From NCBI GenBank assembly GCA_016508695.1, contig VNKQ01000017.1:1178001-1242000 (forward strand): a stretch of DNA of 64,000 nt. The letters are read 5' to 3'. Position numbers and translations under genes: made by a program. Below the pieces are notes generated by a model. It made no database searches, was not told the DNA's origin, and was given only the letters and a program-made list of their open reading frames with translations. Origin of the DNA: Hyphodiscus hymeniophilus (lineage: Eukaryota; Ascomycota; Leotiomycetes; Helotiales; Hyphodiscaceae). Below are positions 32,311-44,036 of the stretch, piece after piece; within the stretch, counting starts at the first letter, position 1; each line of letters begins with the position of its first letter.

Positions 32311-33570
32311 TTACATGCGGATGCGGAACTTTGCGCCTGTAGGAGCTGCAGATCCTGTCGATGAGGTTGAGTTCAAGAATGTTCCACATTGGCCGAAACC
32401 CTCCTGGCAGCCTGATCCACAGTATGAGTCCGAGCTTCCACAGAAGCCATATGATGAGCAGCACATGCTAGGCTCGCAGATTGCTATTCCAGGACCGCAA
32501 GAACCGTTATCAGAGACCGTCAGCCCGGAAGAGCCGGTGCTGGTCCCTGAAGAAACTGGGGCGGTCGAAGCGGAGGATGGAGCTGAGGATTCGACTGGGC
32601 TCGAAGAGATGGAAGGAGCTGAAGACTCGGCCGGGCTCGAGGAAGCTGCTGAGGTGGCGAAGACTCCTGAGGACGAAGCGCTTGATGGCTCGAATCCTGG
32701 AACTGTGTAGACGGACGTAGAAGGCGTCGATAGGGTAGCTGATTGTTCGCTCGTTGAGGCGACAGATGAAGCAATGGGCGAAGCTGCTGGAGATCCTGAG
32801 GCTGCCGGAGCGGCGCTGCTGCTCGGAGGGGATGAACTTGAGCCGGATTCGCCTCCTATGCCAGCCACTGCCTTGCAAGTGCCAGTGAAAGATCCAGAAT
32901 TGTCGGCGATGCTGTAGTCGGTTGTAACATCTGCTGCCGGGCCAGGAATCGGGATTTGAACCTCCTTGCCTTCGACAGTTGTGCAGCCATTGTCAAGATT
33001 GGCGACGAACAGGTCCGGTCGGCTCGAGTAAGCAACCGCTGGTGCGCTTCTAGTCTTTGAGCCAGCGTTGACAGTGACGGAGGCACAGCTCATGTAGATT
33101 TCACGATTGCCTATAACATTGTACCATAACCATGCAAAGATGGTGCCATCGGTGCCAGTTGCTGGAGCGTCAGAGGGGATTGTGAAATCGAACGATTGTC
33201 CATCTTTCAAGGGGCATGAACCGAGATACGTGTGTATGACTTTCCATGTGACACCCTTGTCATAGCTGAGAGCGGCTTCACAACTACCACCGCCGTGTAC
33301 CGCACTTCCGAGAACGGTGAAATTGTATTGGGTGCCGGCATTCCAGTCTGCGACGGCTTTGCCTTGAGGTGTTCCAATGTCGGATTGATAGCCTTTGCAA
33401 GGGAACTGTGCAGCTCCCGACAGAGGAGCTGTCGGAGTGAAGTCGATCGCAGATTCTGGGACATTGGGATTAACGGCAGCTCGGAAAGGCGCTGGGTATG
33501 AGAGCGACATGTGTGCGGTCGCGGGCGCAAGGAGCGCGAGAGCCGCCACAAGAGCAGTGATAGATTGCAT
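32311..33570 (-). CDS. AA11 lytic polysaccharide monooxygenase with C-terminal CBM18
   Basis: Single exon, 419 residues. The signal peptide ends APATA, so the mature protein starts at His20 in HMSLSYPAPFRAAVNP, the AA11 signature. The second copper ligand is His92 in GSAVHGGGSCEAALSYD. The end of the catalytic fold, REIYMSCASVTV, is also family-typical. A very Ser/Pro/Ala-rich linker (about residues 235-350) would be heavily O-mannosylated. It leads to a hevein-like chitin-binding module at 355-396 with eight cysteines (CGPGIAIC, MCCSSYGFCG, YCGSGC, QCG). The last 23 residues end in FRIRM. AA11 enzymes cleave chitin oxidatively; CBM18 agrees with a chitin substrate. Possible roles are recycling of the fungus's own cell wall or attack on other fungi or insects. 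Confidence 0.94.
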   Translation of the reverse strand: MQSITALVAALALLAPATAHMSLSYPAPFRAAVNPNVPESAIDFTPTAPLSGAAQFPCKGYQSDIGTPQGKAVADWNAGTQYNFTVLGSAVHGGGSCEAALSYDKGVTWKVIHTYLGSCPLKDGQSFDFTIPSDAPATGTDGTIFAWLWYNVIGNREIYMSCASVTVNAGSKTRSAPAVAYSSRPDLFVANLDNGCTTVEGKEVQIPIPGPAADVTTDYSIADNSGSFTGTCKAVAGIGGESGSSSSPPSSSAAPAASGSPAASPIASSVASTSEQSATLSTPSTSVYTVPGFEPSSASSSGVFATSAASSSPAESSAPSISSSPVESSAPSSASTAPVSSGTSTGSSGLTVSDNGSCGPGIAICEPSMCCSSYGFCGSSDSYCGSGCQEGFGQCGTFLNSTSSTGSAAPTGAKFRIRM

Positions 33571-36500
33571 CTTGATGTAGACCGTGTGTGGATCTGATAG
33601 AGTGGTGATGGATTTCAGGCCGGCTGAAAATGCTTGCTGATGTTTGCTGTTGCTGTTGCAGTAAATGCGTGCGGTGTTTGCGTGTCAGAAGTTGAGTGTG
33701 TAATCCAGAAGTAAAGTTGGAAGAAAGTAAGAAGAGAGTGTAGATATAATGATGAATATCCTCTGTACAGAATATGATAGAACAAGAAGCTGCTCTCCCT
33801 TTGATTCACACAATGAACCTATTGTGTTCAGGGACTGTTGTGAATGTGTCCTGCACAACTCGAAGACTCAAGAACTCGAGATAGTAATGAATGAAGGTAG
33901 CGAAGAAAACAATGCCTTTGTTCAATCTATGAACAAGCTTTTATTCGCCAAGTGGATTGGACAAAGATATAATTGCCAAAATATTTCGCCTCTTAGATCG
34001 TATCATCGGATGACAAAGGTCGTCCGTCATCTCACAGCACGAAGAACAAACTGCTTTGTTTCATGGGGACTCAGGAGAGGCCTCGACAAAGGTAGAAGAT
34101 CAATTACTTGAGAATGATTGGAAGGTCAGATGGGGAGCTTCTCGTACTAGATTGGATCAACCAATCATTCTCTTTGCAATTCTCGAGGATGCGACAGTAA
34201 GGAAATGTTTCTAGCCACTGAGCTTCTTCATATCGACTTGAACGACCACAACGATGACCGCAAGTCTGTACTCGAAACCATGAAAAAGACGCTTTTGGAG
34301 GAAGACCTTCATGGCAAGTTCATAGAAGGAAAGAAGAGAAGTGAATCTTCCATCCGTCGCCTATCGATCCATCTGAAACGCGGGCCTTCGAAGCTGCCTC
34401 ATTGCCCGGGCGCCACAATGAAACAAGCTTTCACCCATTGCTCTCGGTCGAAGAAGTCAATTCGACGATGTTAATCGAGTCGAGAAACATTGTTGCAAGC
34501 AAGCGTACTTGCTCAGCATTTGTTTGCCCCTGAAAGCTCTCCTTTTGAAGAGGTTGGTGGGTTGGGGAATGTATTCCCCAGCATGAGAAGTCAGGCAGCT
34601 CTCGCTTAAGACGCACTCCTGAAGAACCACCGTGTCAGGACTGTCAAGCTTTTGCATCGAATCATGTAGTCATTACACGGTGTTATTATTTGTATTCGTC
34701 GAGCAAAAAGAAAGGACAGATCAATACCCCCGAAAGAGTTTCTATGAGGTGCGATTGTTGCTTCTGAGATCCCTGGCTTGTACCTATCTTCACGACACGC
34801 TTCGCTCTCTCCCGAAATGATCTGGTTAAGGAAGTCTCTTTGGCCAGGTCAAATAAGTGCGCTTTTAGATATACATATCTAGTCTCTGAGTTCGCGCAAT
34901 GCCCGACTACATATCCAAGTAGCTGCGAATCCTGTCTCTATGTACTCATCGTTTGAAATCCTCCGCCATTTGCACTGAAGCTCGACATAAGCGAGTCCTT
35001 TCTTTGGCACTCGAAGACCTGAAATACAACTTGATATTGAATGTGTATTGCCCAAATACTTAGGCACATTAACGTAATTAAAGTTTCAATACTTCGTGTA
35101 ACACATCGCGGATGGATGATCTTTCTGATGCGGAATAAGCGATGAACATTATGCCCACTCTAACTTCAATCGCTTTCAATATCTATCCGTTTGTGCCTAA
35201 AGAAATGCATCTGGCGGATTTCCGCTCTCAATCTTTTGCAAATACTCTGACCTCAAGTCGCGATGAAATATTGGTCGAGAAAAGAACCTCTGATCGATTC
35301 CGCGAAAACTACAAATATACTACCCAAACCGAACGGCACAACTATTAAATTAATTTTCCTACCCATCTATTGATGGGTAGCTGCCGTCAAACAATGGGCC
35401 TTTTCTTCACAAGGAACTTCCATCACGGGAGCATTTGAGGGCGTTCTTTGAGCATCAAGAAGCTGTATCTCAGTCAATACAGGCCAGGCGTTTCTTTGTC
35501 TATTGTATAAGCCACCCAATTCCCAAGATCCTTTACCAGAAATAACTCGTTCTCACGGGACATGCTCAGTCCAGGCCTAGGTAGTGATTGAAAGGGGCAG
35601 TGCTCAGCTATGGTCCATCTTCTTTGAACTCATGACACAAGACCACCCGAGGACCTGATGATCACCCTGGGACGCAGAGACAAAGGGTCTTTGTATTCTC
35701 GTGCGATCACTGGACCCCTAGAAGACCATGCCTTCGGGTGGTTGATTTGCATGTGAGCAGAGACTCGAACGTCGAGTAATACCGCTTCTTTCATGCCATT
35801 AAGCCCACAAACCACAGTCCCCTTACCGTCCTTTCTAGAATGCTTCCCATCTCCAAACTTTGACGATCAAAGAGCATCATCACATGCCAGCCACACGTGA
35901 TGAGATAAATGACATTGTCTCCAATACCCCGCGTGAGGAACCTCTCGATCGGGGGGCATTCCATAGACAAGTCTTGACTCGTCCCATCCATGAGAGAAAC
36001 AAGCATCATCGCAGCTTGTGTCAATCGAAGCTGAAGCACAGATCCAGTGGTACGGAGTAATCCGTGCAAATCTTCTCCTCCTCCGCACCACTCATTCCCG
36101 CTTAATTGCCGTCTTCCAAAGCGCAGCGATTATTTCGGATACCCCACTTGGGCAAAATCCATAGCGTCGCAACGGTCCCGATTCCCCGAGGACGAAAGAT
36201 CCAGATGATATGACCCAATCCGTCGGACACCGGCAGTATTATATTTATGGAGCATGCCACCAGGCAGCCAGATATTCAGATATGTGATAGGTCGCAGTGT
36301 GCGGGGATCGGATCTGCAGGGCGGGAGATACAGTATGATGCGATACGAGAATGAAGATATTGATGGTTGGCGTTTTCAAAAGGAGAAGGTCCGTGATGGG
36401 AGGGTTCAAAGTCATGCCTGATCAAGATTTTGATAGCGAAGAATTTTCCGATAATTATCTGGGGTGTGCAAAGGGCGGTCTGATGGAGGAGATGGTGTGC

Positions 36501-37582
36501 TTGCCCAAGTCTTCCCCTCAGCCTTACGATGCGCCGCGCTCTGCATGAGGGGTAAAAGCACCGAGACCGTGTTCTCCCGGGCGGGACTCGTTGGAGAAGC
36601 TGAACTGATTGCATTTCCATGTGAGAAATTCCTCCATCGGGAAATGGACCCTGCGTGTTGGAGGAAAAGGAGATTATCCACATGATGGGATCTGAGCCCT
36701 GACTCCTGAGTAATGTGATCTGGCCATGGTGACACTGGCACCGGCCTTCACCCACTCCATATTAATGACTATCCACCGGATCCGGGTCCAATGACTCGCC
36801 TTTTGGACCTGAATAGATATATAGAACTCGCTAGTAATTCAGCCACTTAGAACATATCAGATCCGATCATTGGAATCTTGACAGTACAGAGTAAAATCGC
36901 ACTCGATCGGAGTCAGATCTGCGGTGGCCGTGTTGTTCTTCTGCTGTGTTGCGATTTTGCCAGGACTTTACGCTTCGGGGCGAGGACGAACGGGTTCAGC
37001 CTCTCGTTCTCCAACCAATAGGCTAAACTCAGCGCCTCTGCGGAGTAACATCTTTGGGTGCGCGGCCAATCCAGCTCTTCGGATATAAAAATACATGGTG
37101 ATCACATGAAGACTTTCAAACTGTTGAAAGCCTTGCCTTCCAATAGCCCTCTTCTCAACGTTCTCGAACTCGTAGTCGCCGAATCCCAGCCTCGCCCAAC
37201 ACCAAGCACTGCTTACGTCGTATCTGCCGGACTAGATGGATGCACTGATTTTATTTCCGTGGGTGACGACTCTCACGAGTCAGTCGTGTTGATGGAACGT
37301 CGGATCTTTTCTGGAGAATGAAAAAAAGAATGAAAGAATGAATGGAGACGATGGGAAAAATTCTAGAACAATTTTTCGATGCTTAAGTGGAGGACGAGAA
37401 AGAGTAGGGCCGTGAAGGGCTTCGATGTGTCAACAGCCTCGTCGACGCATGTGAAGCATCCACAGAGCCGAGACATAGCCTCGCCTCTGGGCTCTACCGA
37501 CAGGAGAGAAAAGTTCATAGCGCTATACGAGACATGGAATAAGATCTAGGCTGAGAGGGAGAAAAGAAATGGGGAAAAAATG

Positions 37583-37611
37583 ATAATAATAACAATAATA
37601 ACAATAATAAT
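37583..37611. repeat. AAT/AAC trinucleotide microsatellite
   Basis: Three copies of a 9-bp unit built from AATAATAAC, about 29 bp. Confidence 0.85.
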
Positions 37612-39040
37612 GGAGAAAATGGAAACAATAATTGACGGATAGTCATCGAGGGAAAATGGAAAATCATCCATTGGTCTGTCTGGTTTGGGACCTCGAGTGC
37701 ATGAGCGTCTAAGGACCTGTCTGCACCAATTGCCTCAGCCTCTTGACCGCTGTTATGCAAGCACAACGCATAACACAATTGGGGGGCGAGATCTAATTAT
37801 GCACGCGCGTACGAAGTAAGGACAAGTTCACTGGAAAGGGTCTTGTCTCTGATCTCCATACAGGTTTATCTTACAACAACATTGCAAAACTCTACGAGTA
37901 CCAAGAGCTGCGGGAACCACAACCTTCCCTCCTCCAATCAGATCAATTTATTTTCTAGGAACCCTTTCCCTTCTCTCATTACCTCGCTCTGAACGAAAGT
38001 TAATGTAATATATCATCTTATGTTATATTATATCTAGAATTCGAGATACAGTACAGTCATCCCCACGCCCTCTCCCCCAATTACTCTCCCAATCCCGCAA
38101 CTCTCACGGAGGGATTCTGACATCAGATTGACTTGCAGCATGGCTGCGGTCCGTCGCGCTGAAGGATCATAGCTGGGATAGGGTCACAGCTTACAGCGCC
38201 CTTTCCAGGGGAGGCGGAGGCGTGGGTGCTTATTACGAGTGCCTGTTTTGAGTTCTTACGAGAGTTGACGTGAACATGCTTATATGTTCCAGGGTGCTGG
38301 TTTACTTCGTAATCGTCAGGGTGAGCGAATGACTGCTTGTGAGAGGACGGCAGTGTTGCAGTGAGGAAGTGCAAGTGGTGGGATGACTGCAGTCTGCAGA
38401 GGCTGATTTGGACTTGTCTTGTTGCGCCTGACTTCCATGTTTGCGTAGACGTGTGGAGTAGCCTCGGGACTTGGACGTGTATCAGGGAATTCGTATTTGT
38501 AGGGTGAGGAATCAAGATCGAAATCAGCTTTGTGTGGACTGACTGGCAAGTACGATAATCCCCATCCGTTGATAGCGAACCCATCCAGCAAGAGCCTCAC
38601 GCCAAGAGTCCCAAGACCTGCCTCTGCCTACCCCTATCTATCCCTCGCTTCCTCGCGCTCGCTTCCCCTAACCTATCCCCTACCAAAAATAACAAACCCA
38701 CGCAGACCTGCCGACCATTACGACCACCGCACAAGTTCACCCCAGTCTACAACAACAACAGTGTCACAGTGTGGGAACACACGCCTCCCGTCTCCAGGGT
38801 CCTTCGTCCCACTCACCATTACCATCACACTCCCACGGCGCATCTCCCTCTCCCTCTCCCACGCCTCACCTCAATCTCAATCTCCACAATGCATTGTGTC
38901 GTGCCCATATATCCCCTTACACAACAAGCAGAACATAACACAACACAACACCGCACCAACCAAACCACCCCTTTTCCACCCCATCGTATTGAGTTATCCA
39001 TCTACTTGAATCCAGTATTACCCTACTCATCAGCGATTCG

Positions 39041-39070
39041 CATTCACATCCACATTCACATCCACATTCG
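39041..39070. repeat. 12-bp tandem repeat CATTCACATCCA
   Basis: Two exact 12-bp units and half a third, in a pyrimidine-rich tract that extends over 38800-39000. Confidence 0.8.
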
Positions 39071-39345
39071 CATCGTGTATCGTAACGTACTTGTACACCC
39101 GTACTTCTGCCCAGATATCTAACCCATCACCCTCCGACACCCCGTGCGTAACACCAGTTCCGTTCCCCTAAAACCAAAATTTGACCACCTGCATGCATGC
39201 ATGCGCCGACGGGAGCTGAGGAGTTCGCTTCAGCTCTTGCTCTGGCGAGAGCTGGAGCTTATGGAAAAGGGAGAGGAAGAGGGATGGAAGAGGAAGTAAC
39301 ACTCATCCGCGACGCGCGATAGCTTGATGGGGGTGCTGCTTCCAT

Positions 39346-39371
39346 GGAGACTGGAGACTGGAGACTGGAGA
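39346..39371. repeat. 7-bp tandem repeat GGAGACT
   Basis: Three exact units plus five bases of a fourth. Confidence 0.85.
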
Positions 39372-40418
39372 GAGCGGGAGGGAATGAGGTGAAGTGAAGG
39401 GGGCGGATCCAGGATCGTATCTTAAGCATCGTATCCCAAACATCGCACTGCATATATCGTATCGTATATATCGTATCTCAATATCCCACCGTGAACCCAT
39501 TCACATACATACACCATCCCACCCCATCCCATCCCATCCTCACCTCATCTACCCAAAGGTTAAGCTTTCGATTCTCCACCGCTCACCCATCCATCCCCCT
39601 TGAGCTCAGCCCAAGCACAGGCTTCGGACCCGGTTCTCGTGGGCTCCAACCCAAGGTCGCAGTCGCACCGCAGATGCTGTGTGGGCTGCGCTCCGCTACA
39701 CATGGCCTTTGCATCACGCACGGAATATCACGGTGTCACGGCAAGAAGAGGATTTCGGGAGAGGAGGATGCCTTTGTACAAGTTTTTGAATTTCGGCTCT
39801 GCTAGGCTAGGTAGGTCCTGCTGCTTTGCCCCTAAGGGGAAGCTTCACTCTCGTAGACCCCCAGCGCGACAATGCCTGCCCGCCCTGCCTGCCATCGCAG
39901 GAGGTCGGTTCATATCGTAGCACGGCTCATGTACAAAGTCGGTCTCGAACTCCCGACCGAAAAGAAATGCAAATTCCATGGTATCATCCGAAAACGCCCC
40001 AATTGGCTTGTGGCCAGGTATCAATCGCACCTTATCGAAAGAAAACTTCTTTTTTCCGTTACCAGGCCTGTACCCTTTCAAGGGATGACAGAGCCAAAAA
40101 CGCCGACCTCTGCGGGTCCCGTTCACGCAACGCAATGTTTTGAAAGCAAGAAAGAAAAACGCTGAAAATCAAAATGCTTGAGCAACAGACATTAGAATCC
40201 ATGCAAATGCTGACTATCCCTAACCACACGTCTGGTTCTTTCCCAAGATACCAAGACGATGAATGCTATGAGGCTGTGAAGCCGGTGTGAGGCTTTAATG
40301 TACTTCTCGTGTGTAGATGTACAATGCCAAAACGTATATGTTGTGTGCTGGGTACTCGATGCGCAAGAGTGGTCTCGGTTCGAATTATGATTATGCGTCT
40401 TAAACGAGTTGGTCCAAT

Positions 40419-42292
40419 CTACCATCCCTTGGAGTGGTATTCTCCCAATCCTTGACTGAAGTATTGATTCCATGAGGCGTTGACATTGTCGTTGTCTTCC
40501 TTGCCCATGTGTACTTTGTCGGGATACTGCTTCAGATTCGCAACATCATGAGCAGTATGTCTCCGCTTGAGAACCGCGTTTGCTGTTTGAGACTTTTGCT
40601 GCCGTTCCCAGAGAAGGTGCTGACGAAGGCTGACCGTGAGCTCAGTTGCGAGCATGTTTCGTCGTGTCGTTCGTGGGGAGAGAGCTTGTTGATGCGGGGT
40701 TGTATTCGTAGTGGTCATGATGATAGGTTGGGCCGCTGATCGGGGAATCTCTGCAATAGGCTTCAGGCTTGGTTTGGCCCCCCTCTTCATCATGAGTGGT
40801 TCAGCATCGTCGGAATCGGGGGAAGCAGCGAGTGACGGGCCGATGGGAGATGTCGTTCTTGATCGTTGTAAAGCAGGTGTTGACTTCGAAGCTGCGTTAG
40901 CCAGAGCCGTCGCGCGGTCGTTCTGGTGAAGCATGGTAGTGATGAGAGATCGTCGAGAGACAAGGTTTGGTCGCGAGTCGACGCGTTGAAAGAAAGTCTT
41001 CTCGTCAATACTAGCGTTGCCACTGTCTTCTACAGAATCTTCCCACTCAGATGAATCGTCGTCATCATCAATCGCGCTCTCGTCGATATCATCTTCGTCA
41101 GTCTCGAAGACGTCATCGTCAAACACTTGCTCTTCTTGAATGGTTCGCGTCGCTACCTCCTCTTGGAAAGATGTTTGCTTCTTAGCCAACGGCTTCCGGA
41201 TACTCTCCGTGAGAGCGCTCTTGGATGGCATTCTTTCTGGCAGAGAGTTCTCTTCCTCGTTGGATGAACCGCCGAATTGGAACACTGTTTTCTTCTTCTG
41301 TTGCTGTGCAGCCTGGGTGGGTTGAAGGTTGCTGTCCATAGAGTTCTGCTGTTCACTCAGTGAATCATCGCCCGATGATCCACCAAGAGTAAACTTCGTC
41401 TGCTTCTTAGTTGCAGGTCCTGTGGAAGTAGTGGCGGCGGCAATGTCGGCTGTGGGTATCGACGAAGGCGCGTTGAGAAGAGGAATGGATCGGAACGACG
41501 AGCTGACATGTGCAGGAGAGAAACCTCTGACGACACTCGTGGTGCTTTTGACGGAGCTGCCACATGCAGACTCGGAGCTGGCGGGCTGAGCCGAAGCATC
41601 GGAGGCGGAATCCGAGGTTAAGGATTTGCCTTCTACCACGGCGGGGGTTGGAGGTGTGATCTCCGTCATTGGGAGAGGTTGGCGTGTTTTCAGTTGTGGG
41701 AGAGGGGCGAGGTACGAGTGGGTGCTGTGGGCGAGAGGTTGAAGCACTTTCTTTTCCTTGATAGTAATGACCATCTTCTCGAGATCGTCCGGCGTGATGT
41801 GCCTCTCACGTCCACGACTTCGACTGTTGACTGAATCTTGTCTTTGGATCTGAGGGCGCGAGATGTCGAGTGGTGCGGAGGTAGAGGAGGAAGTATTGTC
41901 GGATTCGAATTCGAGAGCTTCCTCATCGACGAGTGAGTCGAGGCTTCCCGAAAGCTCAGGTACATCGAATGATGAGTACCGACCTTCTGAGTCTCTTGAA
42001 GATATCGAGATTGCCGGAGTGGTGGCGTTGGCCTCTGAGACTGGATCGCAGCAGAAAGTCTCTCTGTTCCATAACCTCCAACTGAGGTTCTCTAGCCTTC
42101 GTCCCTCCTCTAAGGATCCAGCACATCTGGAGAAGACTGCAATGAGGTTAGTATTGACATCGCGCGTGAGGATGCAAGAGGTTGAGACTCACCCGTCCAC
42201 ATGCTGAAGAGATTCTCAACGTTTCTGGTGTCAACCTTGTGTATCAAACCGACATCGACGGTCAAGACCGGCGCATCTAATCGTGAAGGCAT
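40419..42292 (-). CDS. DUF1752 (AreA GATA-like) / DUF3295 regulatory protein, Mks1-like
   Basis: Exons 42292-42193 and 42136-40419 (56-nt intron, GTGAGT..CAG) give 605 residues. Residues 28-60, NLFSMWTVFSRCAGSLEEGRRLENLSWRLWNRE (shown by its ends), form the DUF1752 'AreA GATA-like' segment, split by the intron. The rest is disordered, Ser-rich and acidic. It holds ERHITPDDLEKMVITIKEKK, two copies of a K-x-F-x-(L/F)-G-G-S-S motif (KFTLGGSS and VFQFGGSS), an acidic run of ten Asp/Glu, and SLRQHLLWERQQK near the end, typical of DUF3295. Yeast Mks1, a negative regulator of retrograde and nitrogen signalling, has this architecture. No DNA-binding zinc finger is present, so it is a regulator rather than a GATA factor. 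The upstream intergenic region is exceptionally long. Confidence 0.8.
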
Positions 42293-43275
42293 AGTTTCTT
42301 GGTGGGCTGCTCGATCGCACGAGCGGGGGTTATTGAGACAACGTGAATGTAAATGTACTGCTCGCGACTGAATCGCGAAGCCGATCGTGGACGTGGAGAG
42401 GAGTGGTAGTGAAGTGGGTTTGGATGTTGCGCCGGGGTATAAGTGGTTTTGGTTGTGAAAGTGAAGTAGTGGGATCTTGGGATCGGGTCTAATCGGATTT
42501 TGTGTGTGTGCTATCGTAATCGATATCCGATGGGCGACCTGAGTTAGACGAGGAACTTCTGATGTGAAGGATTGAAGACTGAGGGCGAGAGATGGAGAGG
42601 CTGGTATGTGAGGATGTGGTTGTTGTATGTGTGTGACACTTTAGGACGAGAAAACAAGAGTCGGGGGAGAGCAAAGGGTATATCGATCCTTTGAAGGGGT
42701 AGAAGTGGAAATGGATGGATGTGGATCGCGTCTGGAAGGTACAAGTACAAGTACCAGAGAGAGGACTCTGGAGTCTGTACCAGAGGCGGTGGGACTCTGG
42801 CTCTCTGAGTCCGGAACGTGTGGATCACTCCCATCCCTGCCAGGCTAGTTGGCTGTTTGTCCTGCTCTGGGTTCCCCCAGGGTCCCAGCCCGTTTAGCAG
42901 ATGCCTCAAAGAGGCAAGGCGTCCTGGTAGACTAGAGACCCGCACTATGCCATAATGGGTATCATCCAGACACACGCGGCGGTGAAGTGGACGTGGGCGG
43001 AACCAGTGAGCCTCGGACCATGCTCATCGGGATTGGGTCATCATGGCCAGAGGGTACGAAGGACGATCGACTACTGGGACATCACTCTGGTGGCTGGCTT
43101 TGGGGGAGAAGATGGGGGGGTTGAAACACTCTCCTCTCCAACACTCCAAAAGCCACTCTCGGGGTCTCTCGGAGTGTCTCGGGGGAATCTCCATGTTGGA
43201 GTTGGAGTTCTTCTACTCTACTTCTGACGAACTGGGCCATACCAAGATACAGTTTCTCCAATAGCCAGCAACTCT

Positions 43276-43298
43276 CCAATAACCAATAACCAATAACC
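43276..43298. repeat. 7-bp tandem repeat CCAATAA
   Basis: Three exact units followed by CC. Confidence 0.85.
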
Positions 43299-43997
43299 AG
43301 GCAAAACATACACACATACACAAGTACATACACCTGATCTCGGAATTCTTCCAATAGACCTTGACAACAACTCCATCTGTCGCTTACAGATCGCGGCAAT
43401 TCCATTTAGCCAGCCAAGCGGCGATAGATGCTCATCCTCCCCCACTTTGCCTCCTCACCCAGCACGCCCACAGTGGGGAAGAGGGAGTCATCTGCTCAAT
43501 GTCAAATTGTCAATCAATACCTTTTCTTCTCCAATGCCAATAAGCCCCCTCACCAAACATAGCCATTCGTGCGAATGCTCATCATGGCTACGCATTAAAC
43601 ATCTGGGCAGTGAGCGTCGTCCATCATACAGGCTGACGAACGATGTAAAACCTCTTTTCGGGCCTTTCGATGATCAAGAATGCGCAGGAATGACCGCCGC
43701 CATGTCAATGCGACAGGTACCTCCGTACCTCTGCCACTGTCCTACAGTGGGCGAAAGCTAGGCTGGTTAGAGTAAAGCTGTGCTTCTTCAATGCCACAGT
43801 GACAGACAGAGCTGAGAGCCAGCGGACACATGGATGCTGGGAATAGATAGTCCTCACGGAGGTACTGTAGACTTTTGATATGTGGTACCGATTGCCTGAT
43901 TTTCATTCTTAGGCTGGTCAGTTGTCAGTTCGGCCGGATCTCAGGCCTTGCCCCTCCCAGTCCCCCAAACGGCGTATCCGATCCTCATTGCCACAGC

Positions 43998-44036
43998 GAG
44001 AGAGAAAGAAAGAAAGAGAGAAAGAACGAGAGAAGA
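43998..44036. repeat. GA/GAAA purine tract
   Basis: About 39 bases of nearly pure purine (GAGAGAAAGAAAGAAAGAG type) on the plus strand. Confidence 0.85.

Larger units (their letters stand above)
33571..40418. other. 6.8-kb gene-poor region
   Basis: No exon with a recognisable domain was found. It includes the AA11 promoter. Several simple repeats occur (see separate entries). Short frames at 33749-34111, 34205-34474 and 37058-37321 were considered and not accepted. Confidence 0.5.

Noticed and set aside
33749..34474. Two adjacent open frames (120 and 89 residues) after AA11
   Set aside because: Some NACHT-like flavour (ATELLHIDLNDHNDDRKSVLET) but no P-loop or splice structure; not supportable.
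37058..37321. 87-residue frame with MKTFKLLKALPSNSPLLNVLELV
   Set aside because: Coding-like but unrecognised, alone and without splice or promoter support.
39900..39975. TTCGAGAC on the minus strand as a tRNA T-arm
   Set aside because: The five bases before and after the loop do not pair as a T-stem and no acceptor stem was found.
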